Source: Verrucomicrobiales bacterium (GTDB lineage Bacteria; Verrucomicrobiota; Verrucomicrobiia; Limisphaerales; JAYPXF01). From it: a DNA stretch of 64,000 bases. Position 1 is the stretch's first letter; each line of letters starts with the position of its first letter. Below, one piece after another: positions 46,349 to 58,656 of the stretch. The notes under the pieces are model-generated. The model was not told where the DNA came from, searched no databases, and saw only the letters and a list, made by a program, of their open reading frames with translations. The DNA is taken from contig PBAL01000008.1 of assembly GCA_002715965.1 (NCBI GenBank), forward strand, positions 42,570 to 106,569. The letters are read 5' to 3'. The position numbers and the translations under genes are program-made.

Positions 46349-47137
46349 TTACTGCGGGCGATACTGAAGCTTCGCTTTCGGCAACCAACTCTTGATGCTC
46401 TCGATCCGAGTCTGGTCCAGCGGGTGGGTGCGGAGGAACCACGGCGTCGATGCACCGCCTCGCTTGCGGTTGTAATCCTGGAAGCGTTGCCAGAAGCCTA
46501 CAGCGGCCTCGGGGTTGTAACCCGCTCTTGCCATGTAGATCAGGCCAATCTGATCCGCTTCCGATTCCTGAGAGCGACTGTGGGGCAGCTGCCGGCCAAC
46601 CTGTGTTCCCACGCCATAAGCGCTGAGGATCAATGCCTGGGTTTGCGGGCTGTAGTTCTGCAAACTGCCGCTGAGGATTCTCCCACCCGTCGAGATCAGC
46701 ATGCTCTCGCTCACGCGTTCGGCCCCATGCCTGGCGACTGCGTGGGCGACCTCGTGCCCCATCACCGTGGCCAGTCCATCTTCTGTTTGAGTGATTGGAA
46801 GAATGCCGGTGTAGATCCCCACCTTGCCGCCCGGCAGGCAAAATGCGTTTGCTTGGGGGCTGTCGAACAGAACGAATTCCCATTGTGCACCGGGCAACTC
46901 GGCGACGGCTGCAATGCGTTGCCCAACGCGTTCCACCATGGCGCGTGTCTTGGCGTCCTTGCTGATCGGGGTTTCCTTCTTGATCTTCTGAAAGCTGGTC
47001 AGCCCCAACTGCATTTCCTGGCTCGCGGACATCATGATGAACTGCGAACGACCGGTGACCGGCACGGAAGAGCAGCCGCTCACGAGGAGCAGGCACGACA
47101 GCAGGGTGGAGGCGGCAATGGCTTTGGCGATTTTCAT
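46349..47137 (-). CDS. M48-family zinc metallopeptidase, lipoprotein
   Basis: 262 residues with a lipobox (LLSCLLLVSGCSSV) and the M48 motif VMGHEVAHAVARHGAER, in which HExxH binds zinc, plus the downstream Glu in SQESEADQIGLIYMARAGYN. This is the Oma1/LoiP/BepA-like periplasmic group that degrades misfolded envelope proteins. The distance from the lipobox to the active site and the ending (FLRTHPLDQTRIESI) fit the family. It follows the YqeY-like gene by 9 bases, hence the same operon. Confidence 0.93.
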   Translation of the reverse strand: MKIAKAIAASTLLSCLLLVSGCSSVPVTGRSQFIMMSASQEMQLGLTSFQKIKKETPISKDAKTRAMVERVGQRIAAVAELPGAQWEFVLFDSPQANAFCLPGGKVGIYTGILPITQTEDGLATVMGHEVAHAVARHGAERVSESMLISTGGRILSGSLQNYSPQTQALILSAYGVGTQVGRQLPHSRSQESEADQIGLIYMARAGYNPEAAVGFWQRFQDYNRKRGGASTPWFLRTHPLDQTRIESIKSWLPKAKLQYRPQ

Positions 47138-47146
47138 GGCGGGTGT

Positions 47147-47593
47147 TTATGAAAGCAGTTTGCCGGCAAGCGCACTGATCGACTTGCCATCTGCGCGTCC
47201 GGCGGCCTTGGCGACGGCGATCTTCATGACCTGTCCCATTGCCTTTCGGGAGGTGGCTCCCGCTTCGGCAATGGCGTCCTTCACCAAAGACTCGAGTTCA
47301 TCCGCGCTCAACTGTTTGGGCAGATAATTCTGCAGGATCTTCTGTTCGTCGCTCTCTTGTGCTGCCGCATCTGCGCGTCCGGCGGATTCGTATTGAGCGA
47401 TGGAATCCTGGCGTTTCTTGGCCTCCTTCTGGATAACCTGGACGATGGCATCATCGGGGAGTGAATCGGTCTTCTTTTCGATCGCAGCGTAATCAATCGC
47501 AGACTTGAGCATGCGCAGTACGGAAAGACGAAGGCTGTCGCGTGCCTTCATGGCCTCCTTGATGTCCGCATTGATGCGGTCGAGCAATGACAT
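47147..47593 (-). CDS. GatB/YqeY-domain protein
   Basis: 148 residues. The start MSLLDRINADIKEAMKARDS and the middle block VIQKEAKKRQDSIAQYESAG, then LPKQLSADELESLVKDAIAE, are the hallmarks of YqeY, which is homologous to the tRNA-binding C-terminal domain of amidotransferase subunit GatB. Its exact role is uncertain, probably linked to translation quality. It starts 2 bases after the stop of the UVR-motif gene. Confidence 0.93.
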   Translation of the reverse strand: MSLLDRINADIKEAMKARDSLRLSVLRMLKSAIDYAAIEKKTDSLPDDAIVQVIQKEAKKRQDSIAQYESAGRADAAAQESDEQKILQNYLPKQLSADELESLVKDAIAEAGATSRKAMGQVMKIAVAKAAGRADGKSISALAGKLLS

Positions 47594-47595
47594 GG

Positions 47596-48387
47596 TCAGG
47601 GTGCTTTTAGCTTGGCGAGGATGTCGCGCACTTCAGCGGCGCGCTCGTAGTCTTCCTTGATGATGGCTTCCTTGAGCGCTCGTTCGAGTTTTTCAATTTC
47701 TGTCAACTCATTGGAAGGCGCCTTGGGAAGTTCATCTCCTTCCCCATCCGTCTGGATTTCTTCAAGCCATGTTTCGAGAGAATTGATCTCACCGCTGCTT
47801 TCCATCAAATCCTGACGATCAAAGTCCGTGTAAAACTCGCGCAGGTCGTCAATGCCCCCCTCAATGACTTCAATTGCCTGGTTCTTGTCGTCTGATTCCA
47901 AGGCGAGTGAACCCTCGGCGCGGGTCAGCATCATGATGAGTTGCGGACGGAATTGCTGGACGGACCAGGACAACTCTTCACTCTCGGCATGCTTGTGGAC
48001 AAACGCAAAGACGTTGAGATTACGCTCGGCATCACGGATGACCTTGTCGAACTCGTTGAGCTGGTAGAAGCAGATGTAGCGGTGGTGATACTGGATGGCT
48101 TCCTGTTGCAGTCGTGAAACTTCCTGGTGGCCAAGGGAAAAACTTTCTTCGTCGCCGTCGTTGGTCTTCATGTGCGCATCGCGTTTCTGCAGGTGAGCCT
48201 CATACCACGACTCGTGACCCAGAGGGCGCTTCCCATCGGGGCGGCCATCCGCGTTCATCTGGAGAATCCCAAGATCCAGACGCATCTGGATCTTCTCGCG
48301 GCTGTCTTTTCCGGTGAATTTACGCACCGCAAGCTGGCCGGGTTGGTAATCCCAGCCATCAAGGAGGTGCGAAATGTCCAAATTCAT
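47596..48387 (-). CDS. UVR (UvrB/UvrC) motif protein
   Basis: A 263-residue protein; the ATG at 48387 (MNLDISHLLDGWDYQPGQLA) is preferred to the ORF-track start 111 bases upstream. A TPR-like helical centre (YICFYQLNEFDKVIRDAERN) is followed by the C-terminal UVR helix pair LERALKEAIIKEDYERAAEV, a motif through which UvrB and UvrC meet. In such stand-alone proteins the UVR motif is a protein-binding element (as in the ClpC adaptor McsA), so a repair role cannot be assumed. It is the first gene of a three-gene operon with YqeY and M48. Confidence 0.8.
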   Translation of the reverse strand: MNLDISHLLDGWDYQPGQLAVRKFTGKDSREKIQMRLDLGILQMNADGRPDGKRPLGHESWYEAHLQKRDAHMKTNDGDEESFSLGHQEVSRLQQEAIQYHHRYICFYQLNEFDKVIRDAERNLNVFAFVHKHAESEELSWSVQQFRPQLIMMLTRAEGSLALESDDKNQAIEVIEGGIDDLREFYTDFDRQDLMESSGEINSLETWLEEIQTDGEGDELPKAPSNELTEIEKLERALKEAIIKEDYERAAEVRDILAKLKAP

Positions 48388-48525
48388 TGTTTGCAATATG
48401 GTCAGCCGGATACACGAAGTCAATGCGTGGAAGACCGCATTATTTGCCACGTGAAAGCACGCAGCGGACCAATATCTGCCCGTGTTGATGGGAAGCATAC
48501 AGATTAACCGACATACACGCGGACT

Positions 48526-49410
48526 TCAGGCTTGGAGCACGTCCAGAATGGCCCTGACGCGGGAAACTTCATGGGTGCGGAACAGGTTTGTTTTCCCGAG
48601 TGCGGCCAGGACTGCGAAAAACGGTTCTGCCGAGCGAACCTCGTCCTTGAAGTACTCAAATGCGTGCGGAAGCGCATGGCAGATGGGAAAGCCCAGCTTT
48701 CGCAGGCGAAACGAGTTGAGGAATGTCTGGATCTGATGCCGAACACGGATTTGACCATCTTGCAGATTGGGGTAGTAGAATCCCAAACCGGGATCCACGA
48801 AGATGCGCTCCACCCCGCTAGAGGTTGCGGATTCGATCTGCTTCTCGAAGTAATCGAAAACCGCACTGATCGGGTTTTCGGAAAGGTTTAGTTCATGCAC
48901 CTCACGGACATTTGCACCAGCGATGTGGCAGATGATTACGCCCGCGTCATGTGCGGCCACCGCGTCATAGATGGCGTCCGCGTGCTCGGTGCCGGTCAGG
49001 TTGATGAATTCCGCGCCGCGTTCCAGCATGGTTTCAGCCACCGAGGGTTCGTAGGTCTCCACTGAGACCGGCACACCGGCCTTGCTAAGTTCGGTCACAA
49101 TCGGATCGAGTTGTTCGATCTGTGATTGGGCGGGAACACGTTCTGCATCTGCCAGTGTGGACTCTGCACCGACGTCAATAATGTGCGCGCCTTGAGCAAA
49201 GAGGACGAAGCCTCGTTGAATCGCCGATTCCGGTGAGAGACAAACACTTTCGCGATACCAGGAACCCGGCGAAAGATTTACCACGCCCATAACTGCAGCC
49301 TGTTGGTCGAAATCGAACGGTTCACCACCGATTTCAAAACTCTTGATCGGCTGCTGTGCGTCTGCTTTGTGGGCTTCGAAAAGCTCCGCCAGTTCCTGCA
49401 AGTCGAGCAT
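48526..49410 (-). CDS. Dihydropteroate-synthase-like (pterin-binding) protein
   Basis: 294 residues with the pterin-binding TIM-barrel fold. AVMGVVNLSPGSWYRESV parallels the FolP start 'MGVVNVTPDSFSDGG', GAHIIDVGAEST matches 'GADIIDVGGESTRPG', and VDPGLGFYYPNLQDG matches 'DPGIGFGK'. However the Asp-Ser-Phe and the Lys/Arg-rich ends differ, and the C-terminal RTHEV replaces the usual R-x-H-D. It may be a true but diverged DHPS in folate synthesis, or a related pterin-binding enzyme. No other folate genes lie nearby. The ATG at 49410 is chosen; a start at 49437 is possible. Confidence 0.8.
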   Translation of the reverse strand: MLDLQELAELFEAHKADAQQPIKSFEIGGEPFDFDQQAAVMGVVNLSPGSWYRESVCLSPESAIQRGFVLFAQGAHIIDVGAESTLADAERVPAQSQIEQLDPIVTELSKAGVPVSVETYEPSVAETMLERGAEFINLTGTEHADAIYDAVAAHDAGVIICHIAGANVREVHELNLSENPISAVFDYFEKQIESATSSGVERIFVDPGLGFYYPNLQDGQIRVRHQIQTFLNSFRLRKLGFPICHALPHAFEYFKDEVRSAEPFFAVLAALGKTNLFRTHEVSRVRAILDVLQA

Positions 49411-49454
49411 GGGTGCGAGCGTATGGGGGAATGGCAAGGGGAGAAAAGGAAATG

Positions 49455-49528
49455 CGCTCCCGGCAGGATTCGAACCTGCGACCAGCTGCTTAGAAGGCAG
49501 CTGCTCTATCCAGCTGAGCTACGGGAGC
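49455..49528 (-). tRNA. tRNA-Arg (anticodon UCU)
   Basis: On the minus strand a 74-base cloverleaf folds: acceptor GCTCCCG/CGGGAGC, D arm GCTC-AGCTGGATA-GAGC, anticodon arm GCTGC-CTTCTAA-GCAGC with anticodon TCT, variable TGGTC, and T arm GCAGG-TTCGAAT-CCTGC. CCA is not encoded. It reads AGA codons. It lies 44 bases upstream of the dihydropteroate-synthase-like start on the same strand. Confidence 0.97.
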
Positions 49529-49629
49529 AGCCGCAGATTAATTCGCACGAATCCAAGGGATCAGCAAGTGACATCTCGGGTGCACATCAGCGAAATAGTC
49601 TGGGCGAACACAAGTTTGCGACGTAGCTA

Positions 49630-50796
49630 ATGAGCGTGCCCAACATCACCGATCATCCCGTTATCAAGACACTTTCTGACCTCGTCAGCATCAACAGCGT
49701 GAATCCCGAATGGGGTGGGCCTGGCGAGGCGGAAGTCGCGGCATACGTGCGCAAGTTCTTTGAAGAGGCTGGAGTTGAAGTCCGGGAGGAGGAAGTTCTG
49801 CCCGGTCGATCAAACGTTCTGGCGCGCGTTCCGGGGAAGGATCGTAGCCGATCACTGCTCTTCGAGGCCCACATGGATACGGTCACGGTCGAAGGCATGA
49901 CAATTGAACCGTTTGAACCGCGCATCGAAGGAAACCTGATGTGGGGCAGAGGATCCTGTGACGTCAAAGCCGGACTTGCTGCCATGATGCAAGCGGTGGT
50001 CGGCGTTGCGAACAGCGGACACGTTCCACCCCAGGATTTGATCCTGGCTGCGGTGGTGGATGAGGAACACGAGTTCCGGGGTGTTACTCACCTGATCAAT
50101 TCATTGGAGACGATGCCCGCCGGGGCCGTGGTTGCGGAGCCAACTCAACTTGAGATAGCCACCGCAAACAAGGGCGTGCTTCGTTGGCGAATTCTGGCTC
50201 ATGGGAAATCCGCACACAGTTCCAAGCCGGATCTCGGAGCGAGCGCGATCACGGCAATGGCTGACGTGGTAAAGGCCTTCGATGACGACAACACGCAACT
50301 GGCGCTGACCGAGCATCCCCTGGTTGGGGCGCCCACCTGCAACATTGGCACGATTCAGGGAGGGGATCAGGTGAACTTCGTTCCGGCGCTTTGCGTGATA
50401 AAGATCGATCGGCGATTGATCCCGGGCGAGGTGATCGAAGATGTTGCATTCCACTACGAGAGGATGATCAGGGAGATTGAATCGAAGCACGACGGCGTTC
50501 GATTTGAAATAGAACCGTCGACCATTGCGGACGCTGCGATGGAGACGTCAGTTGACGAACGAATCGTCGGCGCGGCGGGCATGACCGCGGACGAACAAGG
50601 ACTTGGATCTCGTCCCATCGGAGTGCCTTTTGGATGTGATTGCACCAAGCTCTCCCGAGCGGGTATTCCGTCCATCATTTTCGGACCCGGTTCCATCGAC
50701 CAGGCCCATACCGCAGATGAGTTCGTCAATCTCCGCGAAGTGGAGCAGGCCTGCGATTTCCTTCAGGCGATTGTGCATGAATTTGGCCGGGTGTGA
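49630..50796 (+). CDS. M20 family peptidase (ArgE/DapE-like deacylase)
   Basis: 388 residues with the M20 di-zinc set: EAHMDTVTVEG, WGRGSCDVKAGLAAMM (bridging Asp), VVDEEHEFRGV (catalytic Glu and its neighbour), VVAEPTQLEIATANKG and, at the end, GPGSIDQAHTADEFVNL, the His ligand. Family members hydrolyse N-acyl amino acids (acetylornithine, succinyl-diaminopimelate) or dipeptides in the cytoplasm. The lid/dimerization domain (GKSAHSSKPDLGASAITAMA) is present. Specificity is not determinable here. Confidence 0.93.
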   Translation: MSVPNITDHPVIKTLSDLVSINSVNPEWGGPGEAEVAAYVRKFFEEAGVEVREEEVLPGRSNVLARVPGKDRSRSLLFEAHMDTVTVEGMTIEPFEPRIEGNLMWGRGSCDVKAGLAAMMQAVVGVANSGHVPPQDLILAAVVDEEHEFRGVTHLINSLETMPAGAVVAEPTQLEIATANKGVLRWRILAHGKSAHSSKPDLGASAITAMADVVKAFDDDNTQLALTEHPLVGAPTCNIGTIQGGDQVNFVPALCVIKIDRRLIPGEVIEDVAFHYERMIREIESKHDGVRFEIEPSTIADAAMETSVDERIVGAAGMTADEQGLGSRPIGVPFGCDCTKLSRAGIPSIIFGPGSIDQAHTADEFVNLREVEQACDFLQAIVHEFGRV

Positions 50797-50806
50797 TCAG
50801 CGCTCG

Positions 50807-51931
50807 TTATAGCGCGGATCTCATACCTTCCAGGAATGCCTCGACATCCTCAGGTTGGTTGTATCCATGCACGGATACCCGAATGCGCCCGGCCTGGTGC
50901 ATCACGTGAATGTTCTTCTCCAACAACGCGGCATGAATTTCCGCATCTCGATCATGAGTGAATGAGACAATTCCCGAACTGTATCCCGGTTGCGCTGGCG
51001 ACATCGGATTGATACCTAGTTCAGTCAGCCCTTCGTGAACGCGTTGCACCATCGGGTCCGCGTGCTGCGCGATGTTCTTGATTCCGACGTCCTTCAAATA
51101 ATCCAGTCCGGCTCGCAAACCATAGATTGCGGGGAAGGGTGGCATGCCCACGGCGAAACTCTTTGCTCCTTCAAATGGAACGGCCCGTTCGAAGCGATCC
51201 GCATCAAAGGCATTCGAGAGGTTGTACCAACCGCCGGCATGCGTGGTCAGGCGTGCTGCGCCGGCCTTGGGTATCGCGACGATGCCGGCTCCGTGGGTGC
51301 CCAGTTGCCACTTGTACGTGCTTGAGATCAGGCAATCGGCATCAAGGCAATCCAATACCAAGCGACCAAATGCCTGGGTGATATCGACGGACAGAATTGC
51401 GTTCGGGGCCTTCCTCCGAACGAGATCCTTCAGTTCCGGCCATGCAACCCGATGGCCGGTGAGGAAGCTTACGTATGACACCTGGACGAGCTTGGTGCTC
51501 TCGTTGAGGAGTGTTTCGAGATCTGAAAGTTCCAGAGCGCCCGCTCGATTCTTCCAAACATTCGCTTTCGGCCATGTCGGCCATCGAAGCCACGGTGTCG
51601 CGCCTGCGGGAAAATCGAGATCCGTGATCACCGCCTCGTCGCCTGCCTGCAGATTCAGTGCCGAAGCCAGGAGGTTGTAGGCCTCCGAGGAACAGGAACA
51701 GAAGGCCACGTCGCCCTCGTCCTGCTCGAGCAACTCCGCGGTCACTTTGCGACAACGATCCAACTCTGGAAAATGTAAGTCTCTCCCGCGCATCCCCATC
51801 GATTTGTGTTCGCGATAGACTTGCAAGGCCTCCCAGACACAATTCGGAGGAGTGTTTTCAGCCGCGGTGTTCAGGTAGGTCATCTTTTCCAGCGCTGGAA
51901 AATCTCGGACGCGCGAATCATGGGTTAGCAT
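50807..51931 (-). CDS. Class V aminotransferase-like PLP enzyme
   Basis: A 374-residue protein from the ATG at 51931. The PLP lysine lies in CLISSTYKWQLGTHGAGIVA, the Asp that holds the pyridine nitrogen in AILSVDITQAFG, and the phosphate-binding loop in CSCSSEAYNLLASAL. The family includes cysteine desulfurases, isopenicillin-N-epimerase-like enzymes and kynureninases; the 'Y-K-W-x-x-G' block and length suggest the isopenicillin N epimerase-like group. A desulfurase-type Cys loop is not visible. It is convergent with the M20 gene, 10 bases away. Confidence 0.88.
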   Translation of the reverse strand: MLTHDSRVRDFPALEKMTYLNTAAENTPPNCVWEALQVYREHKSMGMRGRDLHFPELDRCRKVTAELLEQDEGDVAFCSCSSEAYNLLASALNLQAGDEAVITDLDFPAGATPWLRWPTWPKANVWKNRAGALELSDLETLLNESTKLVQVSYVSFLTGHRVAWPELKDLVRRKAPNAILSVDITQAFGRLVLDCLDADCLISSTYKWQLGTHGAGIVAIPKAGAARLTTHAGGWYNLSNAFDADRFERAVPFEGAKSFAVGMPPFPAIYGLRAGLDYLKDVGIKNIAQHADPMVQRVHEGLTELGINPMSPAQPGYSSGIVSFTHDRDAEIHAALLEKNIHVMHQAGRIRVSVHGYNQPEDVEAFLEGMRSAL

Positions 51932-52034
51932 GCGGACTCGGTAACAGCGTAAGTGAATTCGTGCGAGCCCCAAGGCGCTCTTCTGCTGTTCCGTCATCCT
52001 TGAGTTACAATCACAACTGTAATAAAGATACGCC

Positions 52035-53294
52035 GTGCCGTCTCAGCCCAATGAAAACGGACTCCTCCCCAAGTTCGCAGCAGTGGGCGTGCTGATCGTG
52101 TTGGTCCTTCTGGTGCTGAATCTGAAACGTTCGCATACGCCGGGACCGATTGTTCCGACGCCTGCAGTGGAACGGACTGGTCTCCCCGATCGGATTCCAA
52201 TCGCCCAGGTCGGTGCGGTTTCCTTCCCGATAGTTGAGAAGGCAATTGTTGAAGCCACCGACGACGAAAAGAACCAATGGGTTGGCGCGGCAGTTTGCGG
52301 GGAATGCCACAAGGAAAACTACGAAGGCGCGATTCATACCAGCCACTTCAAGACGACATTTGCCATCACCAACACCCCGCCCGGTCATTTTGACGGCAAA
52401 GGAAGTTTCATGCGGTCGGGCAACCCGAGGCTTCACTACGAGATGAGCGAAGAAGGCGGACGCTACTTTCAAACTGCAGTCGAATCCGGAAAGCCTATTC
52501 ACAAAGCGTCCTTCGACGTGGCCATCGGATCCGGGAAGCTGGGGCAAACCTACGCCACATGGGTGAAGGATGCGTTGTTCGAACTTCCGGTGACCTACTT
52601 CACACCAATCGACTCGTGGGTGAACAGTCCGGGCTATCCGCCGAAGTCTGCGCATTTCGAACGACCGTTGAACAATGGCTGTCTCGATTGCCATGCGACC
52701 GGCTTTGTCCCTGCCTCTGATCACGAGATGAACAATCGCTACAAGTCACGTCACATCATCATGGGCGTTACCTGTGAGCGCTGCCACGGAAAGGGCAGGA
52801 AGCATGTCGATTTTCATCGGGCAAATCCGGGGGTGACGGAAGCAAAGCACATCGTTGATCCGCGCAAGATCACAGTCGCCGAACGCAACGCTCTCTGTTC
52901 CCAATGCCATGGGGGCGCAACCGGAAAAATGGGGCCGAACCAGAAGCCAGGCGTACATTCCAACAATCAGCTTCAGCGATTGAAGAAAAGCGCCTGCTTT
53001 TCGAAAAGCGAAGGCGTCAGCTGTACGGATTGCCACAATCCGCATAGCTTTGAGCGCGGCAACAAGAAGCTTTTTGCGCAGCGCTGCCAGGAGTGTCACC
53101 AAGTTGACGATTGCGGGGACCTCGTCCCGGCAAAACGCGCCTACTTTGCGGAGAACTGCCATACCTGCCACATGGAGCCCCAGCCCATGCAGGACATCAA
53201 AATGTTCACGACACAAGGAGTCGTGCTCCCTGAGATTCTCGATCACTACATCCGGGTGATTCCGGAGAAATCGATCAAGACGGCAAAGAAATAG
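52035..53294 (+). CDS. Membrane-anchored seven-heme cytochrome c
   Basis: 419 residues from a GTG start, with an N-terminal anchor (FAAVGVLIVLVLLVLNL) and seven CxxCH heme sites: CGECH, CLDCH, CERCH, CSQCH, CTDCH, CQECH and CHTCH. Their uneven spacing, with long inter-heme stretches near the start and close pairs near the end, resembles the cytochrome c554 / NrfB-like multiheme group. It should sit in the periplasm and carry electrons; neither a partner oxidoreductase nor cytochrome maturation genes are in the window. Confidence 0.92.
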   Translation: MPSQPNENGLLPKFAAVGVLIVLVLLVLNLKRSHTPGPIVPTPAVERTGLPDRIPIAQVGAVSFPIVEKAIVEATDDEKNQWVGAAVCGECHKENYEGAIHTSHFKTTFAITNTPPGHFDGKGSFMRSGNPRLHYEMSEEGGRYFQTAVESGKPIHKASFDVAIGSGKLGQTYATWVKDALFELPVTYFTPIDSWVNSPGYPPKSAHFERPLNNGCLDCHATGFVPASDHEMNNRYKSRHIIMGVTCERCHGKGRKHVDFHRANPGVTEAKHIVDPRKITVAERNALCSQCHGGATGKMGPNQKPGVHSNNQLQRLKKSACFSKSEGVSCTDCHNPHSFERGNKKLFAQRCQECHQVDDCGDLVPAKRAYFAENCHTCHMEPQPMQDIKMFTTQGVVLPEILDHYIRVIPEKSIKTAKK

Positions 53295-53298
53295 CCGA

Positions 53299-53844
53299 TC
53301 AGCGTTCAGCCGCATCGCCCTGCAATGCAGGATTTCCAAAATATTGTCCCAACAAGCCTTTGGACTGAGTCGTCAGCTCGACCGTCGCGGGTTCCGGTAG
53401 TTTTACCTCTTTCGTTCCGGTCTTCCACGACAAATCCACCTCCGCAAAGCTGCCCTTCTCCAGCCTGATCGCCCCGCTGCTCGTTTGTGTGGAATGTTCT
53501 GTCCAGTCACTGATAATCAGTTTTCCATCGATCCACAGGCGCGTCCCATCATCTGCCGTGGTTGAGGATGTGTGCTTGCCCGATTGGTTCGCCATGATCT
53601 GTCCCGTCCAGCGAATCGAGAAATTGTCCGCCGGCAGGCGATCGTCCGGTGAATTCTCGTCCCAGAAGAAGTTGATTTCACCGTCGGTCTGCGTGAACGC
53701 AGGTTCATCGAAGTTGACCCCCTTGAAGTAATGACCGATCAACCCGTTCTCCGCAGCACCGAGTTGAATACGAAGGCGAATGCAGCTGTCTTTGGACACA
53801 TGAGACCGGATTCTAGACGCAGGCTTGGGACGCGCAACGTTCAT
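53299..53844 (-). pseudogene. PA14-domain remnant
   Basis: About 180 residues from 53844, without a signal peptide, containing a PA14 fold: GLIGHYFKGVNFDEPAF, DDRLPADNFSIRWTGQIMAN and TRLWIDGKLIISDWTE. Just where the domain should end (VDLSWKTGTKE) it is shortened, and a second PA14 start (GLLGQYFGNPALQGD) is cut off after 15 residues. PA14 domains bind carbohydrates in large secreted enzymes. The loss of an export signal and truncated second copy suggest a leftover of a bigger gene. It is encoded opposite the upstream region of the 1519-aa fusion. Confidence 0.55.
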
Positions 53845-53954
53845 TGAATCCAGCAGGGAAATTCCCGTCCGATTAGCGTCCGATTCCAGTTTTGCGGGGT
53901 TTTTTGTTCTCAAAACACCGTGTTGCTGGTATCCGACCCGATCCATTTCACCTA

Positions 53955-58514
<4,560 letters not shown>

Positions 58515-58540
58515 CATTCGTTGACAGATCGATTCGCGAA

Positions 58541-58565
58541 GCGCCGGCAATCGCCGGCGTTTTTC
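58541..58565 (+). terminator. Rho-independent terminator after the giant fusion gene
   Basis: CGCCGGC-AATC-GCCGGCG is a perfect 7-bp stem with a 4-base loop followed by TTTTT, 27 bases after the stop. Confidence 0.9.
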
Positions 58566-58656
58566 GTTGGATGGACATCGTGCGTAACTTGCCTGTCCGC
58601 TGCGGAGGTATTGGCGCACTCGGCGGTGAACTGATGCGAGCCCATCCAACTGTGCA

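Noticed and set aside
49303-49630. 107- and 95-aa plus ORFs over the tRNA
   Set aside because: They translate the complement of tRNA-Arg (PAGFEPATSCLE type sequence), a common false gene.
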